A stretch of DNA of 64,000 nt from Adiantum capillus-veneris (GCA_014529385.2 CM043949.1:142485858-142549857), one strand, 5' to 3'; positions 47,125 to 59,489 are shown, numbered from the stretch's first letter. Notes: generated by a model not told the origin, from the sequence alone. A program made the numbers and translations.

Positions 47125-47454
47125 TCAAAGAATATTATATCCAAATGAACTTGTACTATTATGTGTACCGATGAATGTTTTTTCTAGTGTACGTGCTACA
47201 CGTAAATTCTTGGAGACGGAAAGTATGTCAAAAATAAAGTTTTCATCAAATGGCTGGTAGTGGACAACGTCAAATCGCATTTTTGAAGGTGGTTGTCGAG
47301 TGTGCTCTGCCTTTCGTCTTTCAAAATTGTTTGTGACACCTATGTACTTTCGTCCGTTTTGGCGGCATGTGATGGAGTAGACGGTGTATTCAATGTCCGT
47401 TGTTTTTTGCTCAGTTGATTGTCGTGCTCGAGAAGCAGAACCATGACCTAGCAT
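47125..47454 (-). CDS. Small GIY-YIG nuclease-domain protein
   Basis: 109-residue frame. Residues 22-60 read EYTVYSITCRQNGRKYIGVT then NNFERRKAEH, the GIY-YIG core (V-Y-S-I and K-Y-I-G-V-T), with the conserved Arg in FERR and His in AEH. Residues 86-98 give ARTLEKTFIGTHNS, carrying the metal-binding Glu, and the frame ends FGYNIL, the usual C-terminal G-Y-N-x. All key residues are present. Such domains cut DNA in homing endonucleases, repair proteins and some retroelements. No Penelope or intron sequence adjoins it. It could be a host gene, an exon of a longer minus-strand gene, or a captured nuclease. Confidence 0.75.
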   Translation of the reverse strand: MLGHGSASRARQSTEQKTTDIEYTVYSITCRQNGRKYIGVTNNFERRKAEHTRQPPSKMRFDVVHYQPFDENFIFDILSVSKNLRVARTLEKTFIGTHNSTSSFGYNIL

Positions 47455-48348
47455 ATGGACGGTAAGCTAGTTTCAAGCTTGTTGCAATTTTCTCTTTAGC
47501 TTATTGATGATTGGACTGTAATCTTCTAGATATTGAGAATTTTATACCGACACCTAGTACGAGAGAAACGAGGACATATATAGTATGGCATCAATTATTT
47601 AAACACCTAGTATGGCATAAATTATTCAGAGCTAAAGTAAAGATCTACAAGGTGAAATCACTACTAGGTGAAATCACTACTGTGATACACCACATGCATT
47701 CACTACTTGTGTATTTGCTATTGTAATACATCACATACATTTGGCAAGCAACCGTATGCAAAAAGTTGTGTGTAACTCACGTGCAGATGTTGATCGGCAT
47801 TGAGTGTATAGTTCTGAAAGCGAGATCCAAATAAACCAAAGCAAAGGAAGTAATGCAAAAAATTCTAAAACAAGTAGATAAAGCATGAATGAACTGCAAC
47901 AATAAATGAGGTGCTTTACGAACCTGCAATGTTGTACTCCTTCCTTTTGATTGTTCAATCTATAGGTCGATATGTGAGTCAAGCTACAAAAAAGCAATGT
48001 GAATAGTTAAACATATCGTCTTGCAATGAAACCTCACACTGACAGTGCAAAGTATATTGTGCACGTCATACAAAGGTGCCATACAAAAGTATGGTGGAGA
48101 GCTGGCACTGTGGTCTCTCCAAAAAATTATAAGAAACGGAAGCCGTGCCCTGCCCGTAGTGTTTATGTGTTGCGCTAAGCAAACACATGCGCATGGAAAA
48201 TTGGATGCAGATAACGGACCTTGCAATGTTGTTGAACTGGAGTCGCGCTTGTGCAATTGGAACGTGCACTGTTGTGAATATATATCCTCCATGCCATACA
48301 CAAAACATGTAGATGTAACTCTATGATCTATGTCCTACGATCGATATT

Positions 48349-48390
<42 letters not shown>

Positions 48391-48509
48391 AGAGTTGTAA
48401 GCTGCTTTGGGCAGCAATTATATCTTCTTGTCTCCTTGTTGACTAACTTGCGTTATGTATTGATAGCAAATTGATGTCTATATTTGCAACCATCTGAACT
48501 TGATCCGAT
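47455..48509. other. Non-coding, no gene recognised
   Basis: A (CT)n tract lies at 48355-48389. Short frames on both strands show no domain. Confidence 0.5.
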
Positions 48510-48830
48510 AGCTACTACGTACATGGACCTTTGCTCATAGGATCTGTGTCCACTTCGACATTTATTCTTTCCATTTCTTCGGCCTCTTCCGTCTGCATCG
48601 CCAACAGCCTGATAGCATCAGCAGAAAAATGTGTTGATGAGCCTACGAAGACAATGAGTTTTGGTGGTTCAACTCCAGATTAGGCCAACTGATCATCGAT
48701 TGAAATTTGATTATCTTTTGTTTCAGTAGCACTAGAACAGACCTCTGCCATTGGCTGATCGCATGAAATATATGATCTTTGAGAATGCTCATCATGTCGG
48801 CAAGCATCCTAAGTACCCTCCAGCTTGATG
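48510..48830 (-). pseudogene. Decayed coding-like segment, unknown
   Basis: One minus-strand frame reads DACRHDEHSQRSYISCDQPM, then QISIDDQLA, stop (TAA), SGVEPPKLIVFVGSSTHFSA, then EEAEEMERINVEVDTDPMSK to a TAG. Composition looks like real protein, broken by two stops. I do not recognise the family. It lies upstream of the GIY-YIG frame on the same strand, so a shared origin is possible. Confidence 0.35.
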
Positions 48831-49560
48831 ATCTACGAAATATAACCAGGGTTTGAAAGGTCTCCGGTACTCCTTTCCGGTTTTGCCCGGCTTACTGTTG
48901 CACAGGCAAACTATGCGGAAAAGAATTGGTGTGTCTTGAGAATTAGGCATGGACCTTCTGCATCAGATTATATAATCTTGGAGCGGCATAATGCTATCCA
49001 TAACTAGTTGCGCTGCAGAAATGAGCTGTGTAAGGTTGTTGCGCACAAAGCTGTTATGATTGAAGGATGGCGGAGCGCGCAGGTTTGTTGAATCTGCTTC
49101 TGAGCTTTTCGCGCGGAGTTTTTTTTAGAGCTTTTCATGGCACTGATTTTTTTAATAAATTTTTATCTAGTGCCACGTGGTGGCTTCTGCGTTCAGGAAT
49201 CGCAAAAAGAGCCTTGGGCTCACCAAGTGATAACTCACTTGATGTTTTTCCTGCCCGTTTAAAATTCTGGCTGTTCTCTACCTTGATTGTGTAATATTGT
49301 TTTTGGAAACCCTGAAGGAAAATAGGTCCACTTGGCATAAAACGATTGGCTCCTATCGAAAGGAAAGTTACACAGCGATTAGCTATGTGAAGGCAAAGAA
49401 GATCGCCTAGATTTGGAGCCTATTGCATATGTAGGTAGGAAGGGAGGAGAGTGAGGAAGCTTTTGTGACACATATACACACGCACAAAGCTTCCATCCGA
49501 TAACCAGTTCCCCCAAGGGTAGAGAGAGAGAGAGAGAGAAAGCTGTAGAAAGCGTTGCAG
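48831..49560. other. Non-coding, no gene recognised
   Basis: Mixed composition, no recognisable domain on either strand. Confidence 0.5.
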
Positions 49561-50177
<617 letters not shown>

Positions 50178-50369
50178 TGAAGGAGTACGAGCGGAAGTGC
50201 GACACGAGAGAGAGTGAGAGAAGAAGAGCACGACGATATGGTGAACTCGCTCTATTGTAATGTGTAGAGCATAGTGAGTTCTTATTAGGTTTTTACAAAA
50301 TAATATGTGTACATACGTGGCGGCCCGCCCACTTACCTGGGCGACCACATTGAGCTTTATACCCCAACA
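50178..50369 (-). repeat. 3' LTR of copia 50-55 kb
   Basis: 192 bp, TG...CA; pairs with 55469-55660. Confidence 0.95.
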
Positions 50370-50384
50370 ACCTCCCACTTAAAG
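50370..50384 (-). promoter_or_regulatory. Polypurine tract (copia 50-55 kb)
   Basis: Minus strand CTTTAAGTGGGAGGT adjoining the 3' LTR. Confidence 0.75.
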
Positions 50385-50458
50385 TCCAATGTGGTACTTT
50401 AAGTGTGAGAGAAGCTACTATACAAGCTAATATACAAGAGATGTAGAGAAGTGATGTA

Positions 50459-51967
50459 CTACCCTACACCTAACTGCTTGCGAAAATGCGCAAAGCTCTC
50501 TGAGGGAAGTCCTTTTGTAAGTAGATCAGCAGAATTTTCTGTGGTGTGAACTTTGATGAAATGATACTTCACATCCACATGCTTTGTCTTTGAGTGATAA
50601 ACTGGATTGCGAGTCAATTGTATAGCACTTTGACTATCACAATATAACACAGGCATCTCTTCTTTGATTCCCAAATCTGTTACTAGTCGATTAAGCCAAA
50701 TTGATTCTTTGCATGCCTCTGATGCTGCAACATATTCAGCCTTTGTAGTAGACTGAGTAACACAATCTTGTAATCTAGAACGCCATGATACTGCTCCACC
50801 AGCCAATGTAAAGACATACCCTGACGTAGACCTTCGGTTGTCTAAGTCACCTGCATAATCTGAGTCTGTAAAACCCTTTACACTTAGCTCCTGACTCCCA
50901 TAGCATATACGCATACTCTTTGTAGCTTTCAGGTATCTCAATATTCCTTTCACTGCCTCCCAATGTTTCTTGCCTGGGTTTGACATGTATCGACTTACTA
51001 CTCCCACTGCAAATGCAATGTCTGGGCGAGTAGCAATCATTGCATACATCAAACTACCCACTGCAGACGCATATGGAATCTTATCCATTTCAGCCTTTTC
51101 TTCCTCAGACACAGGACAATCTTGTTTGCTAAGTTTCACATATGGTGGCAATGGAACACTCAATGCCTTTCCCTTCTCCATATTGAAACGTTGCAAAACC
51201 TTGTCAATATACTCTGTTTGAGATAACCAAATCAACTTCTTTGATCTGTCTCTCTCAATGCACATACCAAGTATATGACTTGCCTCACCCATGTCTTTCA
51301 TGTCAAACGATTTTGCCATCTTTGACTTCAAAGCTGAAATTTCTTCCAAGTGCTTGCCAGCAATCAACATGTCATCCACATACAAAATAAGGATCAGCCA
51401 ACTACCATCCTTAGTCTTCTTTGTATATAGACAGTGATCGAACTCACTACGTCTGTAGCCTTGAGAAAGCATAAACTTGTGGAATTTATGGTACCATGCC
51501 CTCGGTGATTGTTTTAAGCCATAAAGACTCTTTAACAATTGGCATACCCAATCTTCCTTGCCTTTCTCAACAAACCCTTCTGGCTGCTGCATGTAAATTT
51601 CCACATCTAAATCACCATGCAAGAACGCTGTCTTGACATCCATTTGGTGCAACACCAAATCTAATATGGCAACCAATGCAAGAAAGCATCTCAATGTAGT
51701 CATTTTGACCACCGGAGAGAAGACTTCATCAAAGTCAATGCCTTGTTCTTGCTTAAATCCCTTGGCAACAAGCCTTGCTTTGTACTTTGGCTGACTATCA
51801 TGAGCGGTGATCTTATACATGTAAACCCATTTACAGGGTAGAGCCTTTTTGCCCCGTGGTAATTTGACTAGCTTCCATGTCTGGTTTTTATGCAGAGCTG
51901 TCATCTCTGACTGCATGGCAATTGCCAATTCCCGGAGTCCTTCATTTGCACTGCTTCCTTGTAACAT
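50459..51967 (-). CDS. pol: Copia reverse transcriptase and RNase H
   Basis: Open for 502 codons. RT blocks: PCKWVYMYKI, YKARLVAKGFKQEQGIDF, HQMDVKTAFLHGDL (first Asp), LLKSLYGLKQSPRAWY, and the catalytic YVDD at about 196-199. RNase H follows: KGFTDSDYAGD, then QSTTKAEYVAASEA (usually T-E-A-E-Y), YCDSQSAIQL, and KTKHVDVKYHFIK. It ends LRKQLGVG at a stop near the 3' LTR. Its N-terminus overlaps the integrase frame by about 65 bases out of phase, showing a one-base frameshift around 51940. All RT and RNase H catalytic acids are present. Confidence 0.93.
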   Translation of the reverse strand: MLQGSSANEGLRELAIAMQSEMTALHKNQTWKLVKLPRGKKALPCKWVYMYKITAHDSQPKYKARLVAKGFKQEQGIDFDEVFSPVVKMTTLRCFLALVAILDLVLHQMDVKTAFLHGDLDVEIYMQQPEGFVEKGKEDWVCQLLKSLYGLKQSPRAWYHKFHKFMLSQGYRRSEFDHCLYTKKTKDGSWLILILYVDDMLIAGKHLEEISALKSKMAKSFDMKDMGEASHILGMCIERDRSKKLIWLSQTEYIDKVLQRFNMEKGKALSVPLPPYVKLSKQDCPVSEEEKAEMDKIPYASAVGSLMYAMIATRPDIAFAVGVVSRYMSNPGKKHWEAVKGILRYLKATKSMRICYGSQELSVKGFTDSDYAGDLDNRRSTSGYVFTLAGGAVSWRSRLQDCVTQSTTKAEYVAASEACKESIWLNRLVTDLGIKEEMPVLYCDSQSAIQLTRNPVYHSKTKHVDVKYHFIKVHTTENSADLLTKGLPSESFAHFRKQLGVG

Positions 51968-53364
51968 GAAGGCTCATTGCAATCAGTCAACATGACATAA
52001 TTCATAGATGGAACAAACCTATCAGGAGGTCGCGTGACACGTCCAGATCTACGCACAATAGGTGGCTCAGGCTCAGCCACAACCTGTGGTTCCACTCTAT
52101 CCTGTCCTTGCTCCTCTTGAGCTCTGACATTTTGTCTTGCACGTGCAGGTCCATCTTCTTGGAAGACAACTCTTCTAATCTCCTCAACCCTCTCTGGTTT
52201 AGAATGATATATGGATTCATTAAAGTGAACATCATTGCTGCGGACAACCTTTCTGGATTCGGGATCCCAAAGTCTGTACCCCATTTCACCAGAATTACCA
52301 TAGCCTAGAAAGATGCACTTTCTACTCTTTGGCTCAAGTTTGTTCCTAAATTCCTTTGGAACGTGAGTATATGCCTCACAGCCAAAGACTCTCAGATGCT
52401 TGTATGAGGGCATTTTGCCTGACCATACCATCTCTGGCATTGAATCCTTCTGCAAAACCTTGCTAGGAGATCTATTTACAAGATGAACAGCTGTTGATAC
52501 AGCTTTAGCCCAAAACCCATTTGGCAGTTGTGCATTAGACAACATACTTCTGACCTTCTCTTGTATGGTCCTATTCATCCTCTCAGCAACACCATTTTGA
52601 GGAGGATTGTAAGGAGCAGTAAGTTCATGTTTGGCCTTTGAAACATACTCTCCACCATTGTCAGTGCGTAAGCATTTAAGCTTCTTGCCACTCTGATTCT
52701 CCACAAGTGTCACAAACGTTTTGAAAACACTAAACGCTTCATCCTTGTGCTTGAGAAAGTAAACCCATACTTTCCTCGAGTAATCATCTATAAATGTCAT
52801 AAAGTAAGAAGCTCCCCCCAGAGATAGGTTAGGCATAGGTCCACACAAATCACTATGAACAAGTGCCAATTGTGTATCTCTTCTACTGCTTCTATGCTTA
52901 TGTGGTTGTTGTGTTTGCTTACCATACAGACAATGTTCACAGAATTCAAAATCATTAAATGAAAAGCCAGGCAAATAACCAGAACGAGACAAGATTTCCA
53001 TTCCCTTCTTGGACATATGTCCTAACCGGCTATGCCACAAAGAAATGTTCGGCTGCTCGGTTACATTGATTACATTTTTAGAGACATTTGATACATAAAT
53101 CATGTAAAGTCCTCCAGACTTTACTCCATGTGCTACTGTCATAGAACCCTTGGATATCTTCCACATGCTCTGTCCAAAAGTGGTGACGTAGCCAGCATCA
53201 TCTAGTAAACCTGTGCTGATCAAGCTCTTTGTAATTGCGGGAACATGTCTCACATTCTTCAGCGTGAAAGAAGAGCCATTCAGAAACTTCAATTGAACAT
53301 CTCCAACACCTAAGATCTCACATGTCTGCCCATTGCCTAGCCGAACATGATCTTTAGTGGTCAC
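51901..53364 (-). CDS. pol: Copia integrase
   Basis: 487 codons, starting just after the TGA that ends gag-protease. Pre-integrase SLWHSRLGHMSKKGMEIL and CEHCLYGKQ form the HHCC zinc module. Catalytic blocks are VHSDLCGP (Asp), RTDNGGEY (Asp) and NGVAERMNRT (Glu). Only 25 residues separate the second Asp from the Glu; active integrases have 35. About ten residues are therefore missing from the core, in frame. The rest (FGCEAYTHVPKEFRNKL, SRKCIFLGYG) is normal. A frameshift near the end joins to the RT frame. Confidence 0.92.
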   Translation of the reverse strand: MTTKDHVRLGNGQTCEILGVGDVQLKFLNGSSFTLKNVRHVPAITKSLISTGLLDDAGYVTTFGQSMWKISKGSMTVAHGVKSGGLYMIYVSNVSKNVINVTEQPNISLWHSRLGHMSKKGMEILSRSGYLPGFSFNDFEFCEHCLYGKQTQQPHKHRSSRRDTQLALVHSDLCGPMPNLSLGGASYFMTFIDDYSRKVWVYFLKHKDEAFSVFKTFVTLVENQSGKKLKCLRTDNGGEYVSKAKHELTAPYNPPQNGVAERMNRTIQEKVRSMLSNAQLPNGFWAKAVSTAVHLVNRSPSKVLQKDSMPEMVWSGKMPSYKHLRVFGCEAYTHVPKEFRNKLEPKSRKCIFLGYGNSGEMGYRLWDPESRKVVRSNDVHFNESIYHSKPERVEEIRRVVFQEDGPARARQNVRAQEEQGQDRVEPQVVAEPEPPIVRRSGRVTRPPDRFVPSMNYVMLTDCNEPSCYKEAVQMKDSGNWQLPCSQR

Positions 53365-53376
53365 ATAAGAGGTAAA

Positions 53377-54372
53377 TCACTCCTTGTTTGGAGACACATG
53401 ACGTGATGCCCCTGAGTCTATAATCCAGTCACTCAGTGCATTTCCATCAGATGTTGTAAGAAGAGCTGAGTCCATTGTATTCTTCAAGAAGTAGATGTCT
53501 CCTGACACTAGACTGTCATCCTCTGCAACAGTGTTTGTCACATTTATTTCTTGAATCTTCACTGAGGACTTGTTCTTCTCACCATGGTCTTCAGCTTTCT
53601 CTTTGCCTTTTTCTGCTTTCCATTCTCTGCAGTCTCTTTTCATGTGACCCTTCTGGCCACAATGGTAGCATTCTATGTCACTCTTGCCTTTAGCACTGCG
53701 GGACTTGCTACGAGACTGATTCCTCTTTCCACCTTTGTACTTTTCTTTTGTCCTTCCCCTGACAACTAAGGTTGTTCCTTTGCCTTTGTCCATTGTCTTT
53801 CTGTTGGTTTCTTCAGTAAGCAGACTTCCTTCTACACCTGCTATGTTCAAACCATCTGGAGGTGCAGAATTACTCAAAGCTGTGCGAAAAGTGTCCCAAC
53901 TTTCCGGCAATGTGATCAACAGGAACATAGCTCTAACAGGTTCATCAAACTTGACACCTTGAGCTGACAACTGACTATAGATTGTGTTGAATTCATTCAG
54001 ATGATTGGACATAGGTGTCCCTTCTTTCATCTTCAAGTCAACAAGCTTCTTAAGCCAGTATACCTGTGAAGCTGCACTCTGCTTCTCATAAAGATCACTC
54101 AGCTTTAACCATGCTTGATATGCCGACATCTCGTCTGCTACATTGAAGCAAACGCTTTCTGCCAAAGTCAGCATAATGGTAGAAAGTGCCAATTCATCCA
54201 TTTCGCTCCATTCATCCTTGTCCATATCTTCTGGTTTTATCCCTTTGAGCTTTATAGGTTTTATCTGCTTCTTTTGTACCAACACGTGCCAAATCTGCTT
54301 CTTCCACAATGGGAAATTGGTTCCATCCAGCTTCTTGATATTGTAAAGAGCAGTGTCCTGTGATCCAGCCAT
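53377..54372 (-). CDS. gag: Copia gag and protease active site
   Basis: 331 codons from ATG at 54370-54372. N-terminal gag domain (LDGTNFPLWKKQIWHVLVQK, LYEKQSAASQVYWLKKL), CCHC knuckle C235-Y-H-C238, H243, C248, and protease site WIIDSGASRHVS with D319-S-G-A. A TGA then separates it from the pol frame; the surrounding protein sequence reads straight through (NKE-stop-FTSYVTTKDHV), so it is a nonsense mutation rather than a designed gag-pol break. Confidence 0.92.
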   Translation of the reverse strand: MAGSQDTALYNIKKLDGTNFPLWKKQIWHVLVQKKQIKPIKLKGIKPEDMDKDEWSEMDELALSTIMLTLAESVCFNVADEMSAYQAWLKLSDLYEKQSAASQVYWLKKLVDLKMKEGTPMSNHLNEFNTIYSQLSAQGVKFDEPVRAMFLLITLPESWDTFRTALSNSAPPDGLNIAGVEGSLLTEETNRKTMDKGKGTTLVVRGRTKEKYKGGKRNQSRSKSRSAKGKSDIECYHCGQKGHMKRDCREWKAEKGKEKAEDHGEKNKSSVKIQEINVTNTVAEDDSLVSGDIYFLKNTMDSALLTTSDGNALSDWIIDSGASRHVSPNKE

Positions 54373-55452
54373 AGCTATGCTTCACAGTAGTTTACTTTCC
54401 TGGGAAAAATTCGGCAGAGTTTCCCCTGTAAACTGACCTCTGAACCAATATCAACCTGTCAAATGAACCAAGAAAGCTTCAGATTCTGCATAAATTTCGG
54501 CAGAGTCTCCTTTGTAAAGTGGCTCTCGTGTACTAAAAACAGACCAAAAACAGCTCAAAAAACCACTGTCTCTCTGACACTGTAAGCTGCGGGTAAACCT
54601 GTCCTGCACCTGTACTGTCTCTGACTGTCCTGTCACTGTCCTGTAAGCATAGATTGCGACAATGCGTCAACGGCAGTAAAGCAAAGATGCAATCCCAACT
54701 GTCTAACTCACAGTCAATACATCCTAGCTGCCTATGTAAGGGTGCTCGAGGGATCACTCCAAGACCTGTATCACCGAAAGGATCTCAACATTCGAGAATC
54801 CCCCAGCTCAATAAAACCTCTCTCGACGCTCAACAAAGGCTGCAGTAAATCTGACAGTACATAGACTTCCACAAAGTCATACATCCACAAATTTCCCACT
54901 GTATGCTGTAACCGCTGCGGCGGTTGTTTGCTGCGTGACTCACAGCCAGCAAACCCTCAACAGACATACATCATCTCAAACAATACATCCTATGTGGAAG
55001 TACCTGCAATGTCAGGATGAAATCTGGAATATCAAGCAGCAAACACAAGCTACCTGATGAACTAGTGGATGTCGCCTACAGTCTGTGTGTAGATGCGCCC
55101 GTGTTGTATGTGACACGCCTCCAAGAATTGTGAGCCGTCCTTCGATGTGGATACAACCACAAATCAACACTCTGGGAGTGTCGATATCCTCAGCACCTAC
55201 AGTCGTAGGCCGAAAACCCCAAATTTGCAGAGTCGGATCTGCACCCGCGGAGACCACGTAGTCGAAAATTGCCTGCGTAGAACTTTGTCGAAGCCGAACG
55301 GTGGCCGAGATGACCTCAGAATGAAATTCTGACAACACCGAGCCCTTCAGGTCCTTCCACGAGATTTGGGGCCGTGTCTTCGCCTGTCGAATTTCACTCC
55401 AATCTGAGTTGGTGACTCTAGCCTCTTGCAGTGCTGCCCAGAGCCTCGATCT
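54373..55452. other. Copia 5' leader
   Basis: About 1.08 kb between the primer site and gag ATG with no coding content; unusually long for a copia element with 192-bp LTRs. Confidence 0.6.
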
Positions 55453-55466
55453 GAGCTCTGATACCA
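55453..55466 (-). promoter_or_regulatory. tRNA-iMet primer binding site (copia)
   Basis: Minus strand TGGTATCAGAGCTC, two bases inside the 5' LTR. Confidence 0.9.
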
Positions 55467-55468
55467 GT

Positions 55469-55660
55469 TGAAGGAGTACGAGCGGCAGTGCGACACGAGA
55501 GAGAGTGCGAGAAGAAGAGCACGACGATATGGTGAACTCGCTCTACTGTAATGTGTAGAGCATAGTGAGTTCTTATTAGGTTTTTACAAAAGAATATGTG
55601 TACATACCTGGCGGCCCGCCCACTTACCTGGGCGACCACATTGGGCTTTATACCCCAACA
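55469..55660 (-). repeat. 5' LTR of copia 50-55 kb
   Basis: 192 bp, pairs with 50178-50369. Confidence 0.95.
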
Positions 55661-55681
55661 CTGTGCCACTCCCACCAAAAG

Positions 55682-55683
<2 letters not shown>

Positions 55684-55754
<71 letters not shown>

Positions 55755-55785
55755 AGCAGAAGCCTCTAGTACAGGTACACGCATT

Positions 55786-55861
<76 letters not shown>
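55684..55861. repeat. (AG)n and (GT)n(GA)n tracts
   Basis: (AG)n 55684-55750, then (GT)n 55790-55832 and (GA)n to 55861, matching the arrangement ahead of PPR copy 1. Confidence 0.95.
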
Positions 55862-55862
<1 letters not shown>

Positions 55863-56215
55863 GAATCTGTAGGTCTTTCCCAAAGCAGAAACTCAGAGAA
55901 TTAGCCTGTGTATGGGGTTTTAAAAACACATCAACAACACTATGCTCTTTCAATGTGAAAAATTTGTCAAGGCTCTCTAATCTCACTTACGCTATCACCT
56001 ACGGGTGCATCTTGAGGGCATGTGGTCATATGCAAGATGCTCTTGAAAGAGATCTCATGCTTGGCAGTGCCTAGGTTGATATGTATACACTTCAGGAAGC
56101 ACAAAACGTGCTTGAGGAGCTGACTGTTCAGAACGGCATGCATTGAATGTGGAATATGCTTAATAGTGCTAGAAACTTGTAGGTTGTTTTCAATGCATGC
56201 AAAGGAGGGCCTTTG
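55862..56215 (+). pseudogene. PPR pseudogene segment, copy 2
   Basis: Same order as 49662-49980: GGTCTTTCCCAAAGCA, then TCAACAACACTATGCTCTTT, then decayed PPR sequence. No open frame. Confidence 0.7.
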
Positions 56216-56950
56216 TTAGCCTTTGTATGGGGTTTTCACAACACATCAACAACAATATGCTCTTTCAACGTGAAAAATCCGTCAAGGCTCTCTAATCTCA
56301 CTGACGCTATCGCCTACAGGTGCTTCTTGAGGGCATGTGGTCCTATGCAAGATGCTCTTGAAAGAGATGTCATGCTTGGCAGTTCCTAGGTCGATATGTA
56401 TGCACTGCAGAAAGGACAAAAAGTTCTTGAGGAGCCGACTGTTCGGAACGGCATGCACTGAATGTGGGATATGCATGGTAGGGCTAGAAAGCTGTAGGTT
56501 GTTTTTAGTGAATGCAAAGGAGGGCCTTTGTCCAAATCTCGTCCAGATGCAATCACCTACGCATGCATCTTGAAGGCATGTGGCTCTACTCAAGATGCCG
56601 ATAAATATCGTTAGTCAGGGGCTGTTGCAGAAAATTGTAGCGCTTGGGAATGGTTTGGTTGATATGTATGCCAAATGCAGTGCTCGTGAGCGGGATGTCG
56701 TCTTTTGGACAGTATTGGTTGCAGGATATGACCGACAAGGGCAAGGTCAGGAAGCTCTAGGCTATTTTTAGCAAATGCAAAGCGAGAGCCTTTCTCCTGA
56801 TGCTAGCTATCACCTACCCGTGCATCTTGAAGGCATGTGGCTCTACGCAAGATGCTCTTGAAAAGAGATGTGCTTGGCACTGCCTTGGTCGATATGTATG
56901 GCAAATGTGTTACACTTCAGAAATCAGGGAGCTTACTGCTCAAAACAAAT
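56216..56950 (+). pseudogene. PPR pseudogene segments, copies 3 and 4
   Basis: At 56216 the copy-2 sequence starts again (CTTTGTATGGGGTTTTCACA). Readable PPR pieces: DAITYACILKACGSTQDAD at about 56545, NIVSQGLLQKIVALGNGLVD then MYAKCSARERDVVFW at 56580-56720, and GTALVDMYGKCVTLQKSGSL near 56870-56930. Stops and frame changes separate them. It ends at a (GA)n tract. Confidence 0.75.
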
Positions 56951-56957
56951 GTTATTG

Positions 56958-58163
<1,206 letters not shown>

Positions 58164-58253
<90 letters not shown>

Positions 58254-58474
58254 CCCCCCCCCCCCCCCCCCCCCCCCCCATTCCGTTCATGCTCGCATGT
58301 CACTTTGCAAATCACCTCCTGCATACGTCGCTTGGCCAAGCTTGCCCCCTCATGCGGAAAACACCATTGCCAGGGACTGCATCTCTACTCCCTTGGCTCA
58401 GACACACTGCATCCAAACCATCGTGACACGCACAAAGTCATCTTCCATTGCGACACATGGGATCTCTCTGTCCC

Positions 58475-58545
<71 letters not shown>
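58164..58545. repeat. (CT)n(C)n and (CT)n tracts
   Basis: (CT)n 58164-58249 directly followed by about 30 C (58250-58279), as at 2754-2850; a second (CT)n at 58478-58545. Confidence 0.95.
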
Positions 58546-58549
<4 letters not shown>

Positions 58550-58586
58550 GGACGCATGACAGCTCTCTCTCTCTCCCTCCCCATGT

Positions 58587-58670
58587 TGTTAGGAAATAAG
58601 ACGTAGCTAAATAGATAATTGAGTAGATTACTTAATGGAGAGAGACAGATTTATATACACGAGATTATAG

Positions 58671-58707
<37 letters not shown>

Positions 58708-59429
58708 CACGATATACGTGGTTCACCCAATGTGGGCTACGTCCACGGGAAAGCAGCCACTCAATGGCTTTAGTACTTCAAAACAAGAAGTAGTTTACAA
58801 AGGGATTATACCCTTAATGGAGCTCCCGCCTTGCTTCACTCTCACCACCTCACACTCACCTTGTTGCATCAACTTCACACTATGAAATGTGTGTAGAAAT
58901 GGCCTCCTTTTATAGGCCAAAAGGGCTACCCTCTCTTATAAGAGACAGCCATGTGTAGCCGCCCTTGTGCGAATAAGTCCAAATCGGACCCTCCAATCCG
59001 CCCATGTGTGGCCGCCCTTGAGAAGACAAGTCCGCTTTTGAATTCGACCACTGGCCATTGAATTCGGCCACCACCCCCACCGGCCATTGACTTCCGACCA
59101 CCCCCACCGGCCATTGACTTCCAACGACCGGCCATCGGCCATTGACTACCGGCCACCGGCCAACCGACCGGTTGTTTTCCGACCACTTTCTGGCCGCCGT
59201 CCAGCCATAATATTCCGGCGAAAAAGAATATTCCGACGAAAAAAAAAGTCTCAGGGGCCTCCGCCCCCGAGGCCTTTAAAGTTGCCCCTGATTCTTGTCC
59301 GTGAAAATTTTGGTTTCCGGTGAGTGATTTTCCTTCACGCACGATGGCTTCTCCTCATAATGGGGGCCTTACAAATGTGCGCTATTACCACAGAAAATTA
59401 CAAGGGTAAATCAGGCTCCATACTTAACA
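58587..59429 (-). repeat. 3' LTR of copia 58-64 kb
   Basis: 843 bp, TGTTAGG...CTTAACA, with 5-bp perfect inverted ends. Contains (AG)n at 58674-58702 and a GGCCACC/GGCCATTGACTTCC minisatellite at about 59035-59165. Confidence 0.95.
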
Positions 59430-59445
59430 ATCTCCCACTTGGAGA
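59430..59445 (-). promoter_or_regulatory. Polypurine tract (copia 58-64 kb)
   Basis: Minus strand TCTCCAAGTGGGAGAT adjoins the 3' LTR. Confidence 0.75.
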
Positions 59446-59489
59446 CTGATCTCCAAACCAAACCGGTGACTGCTTTCCATTCTGGCTTC

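Larger units (their letters stand above)
50178..55660 (-). mobile_element. Ty1/copia element with exact target duplication
   Basis: 5483 bp between two 192-bp LTRs (TGAAGG...CCAACA) with perfect 5-bp target duplication CTGTG (50173-50177 and 55661-55665). Minus-strand order is gag, protease, integrase, RT, RNase H. The initiator-Met primer site lies beside the right LTR and the polypurine tract beside the left. LTRs differ at about six of 192 positions. Gag and pol carry a stop, a frameshift and an integrase deletion, so it is defective now. Confidence 0.96.

Noticed and set aside
47125-47454. GIY-YIG frame as the endonuclease of the Penelope-like RT at 39 kb
   Set aside because: It is 7 kb away with an intact PPR gene between, and lacks the cysteine-rich linker usual in Penelope endonucleases.
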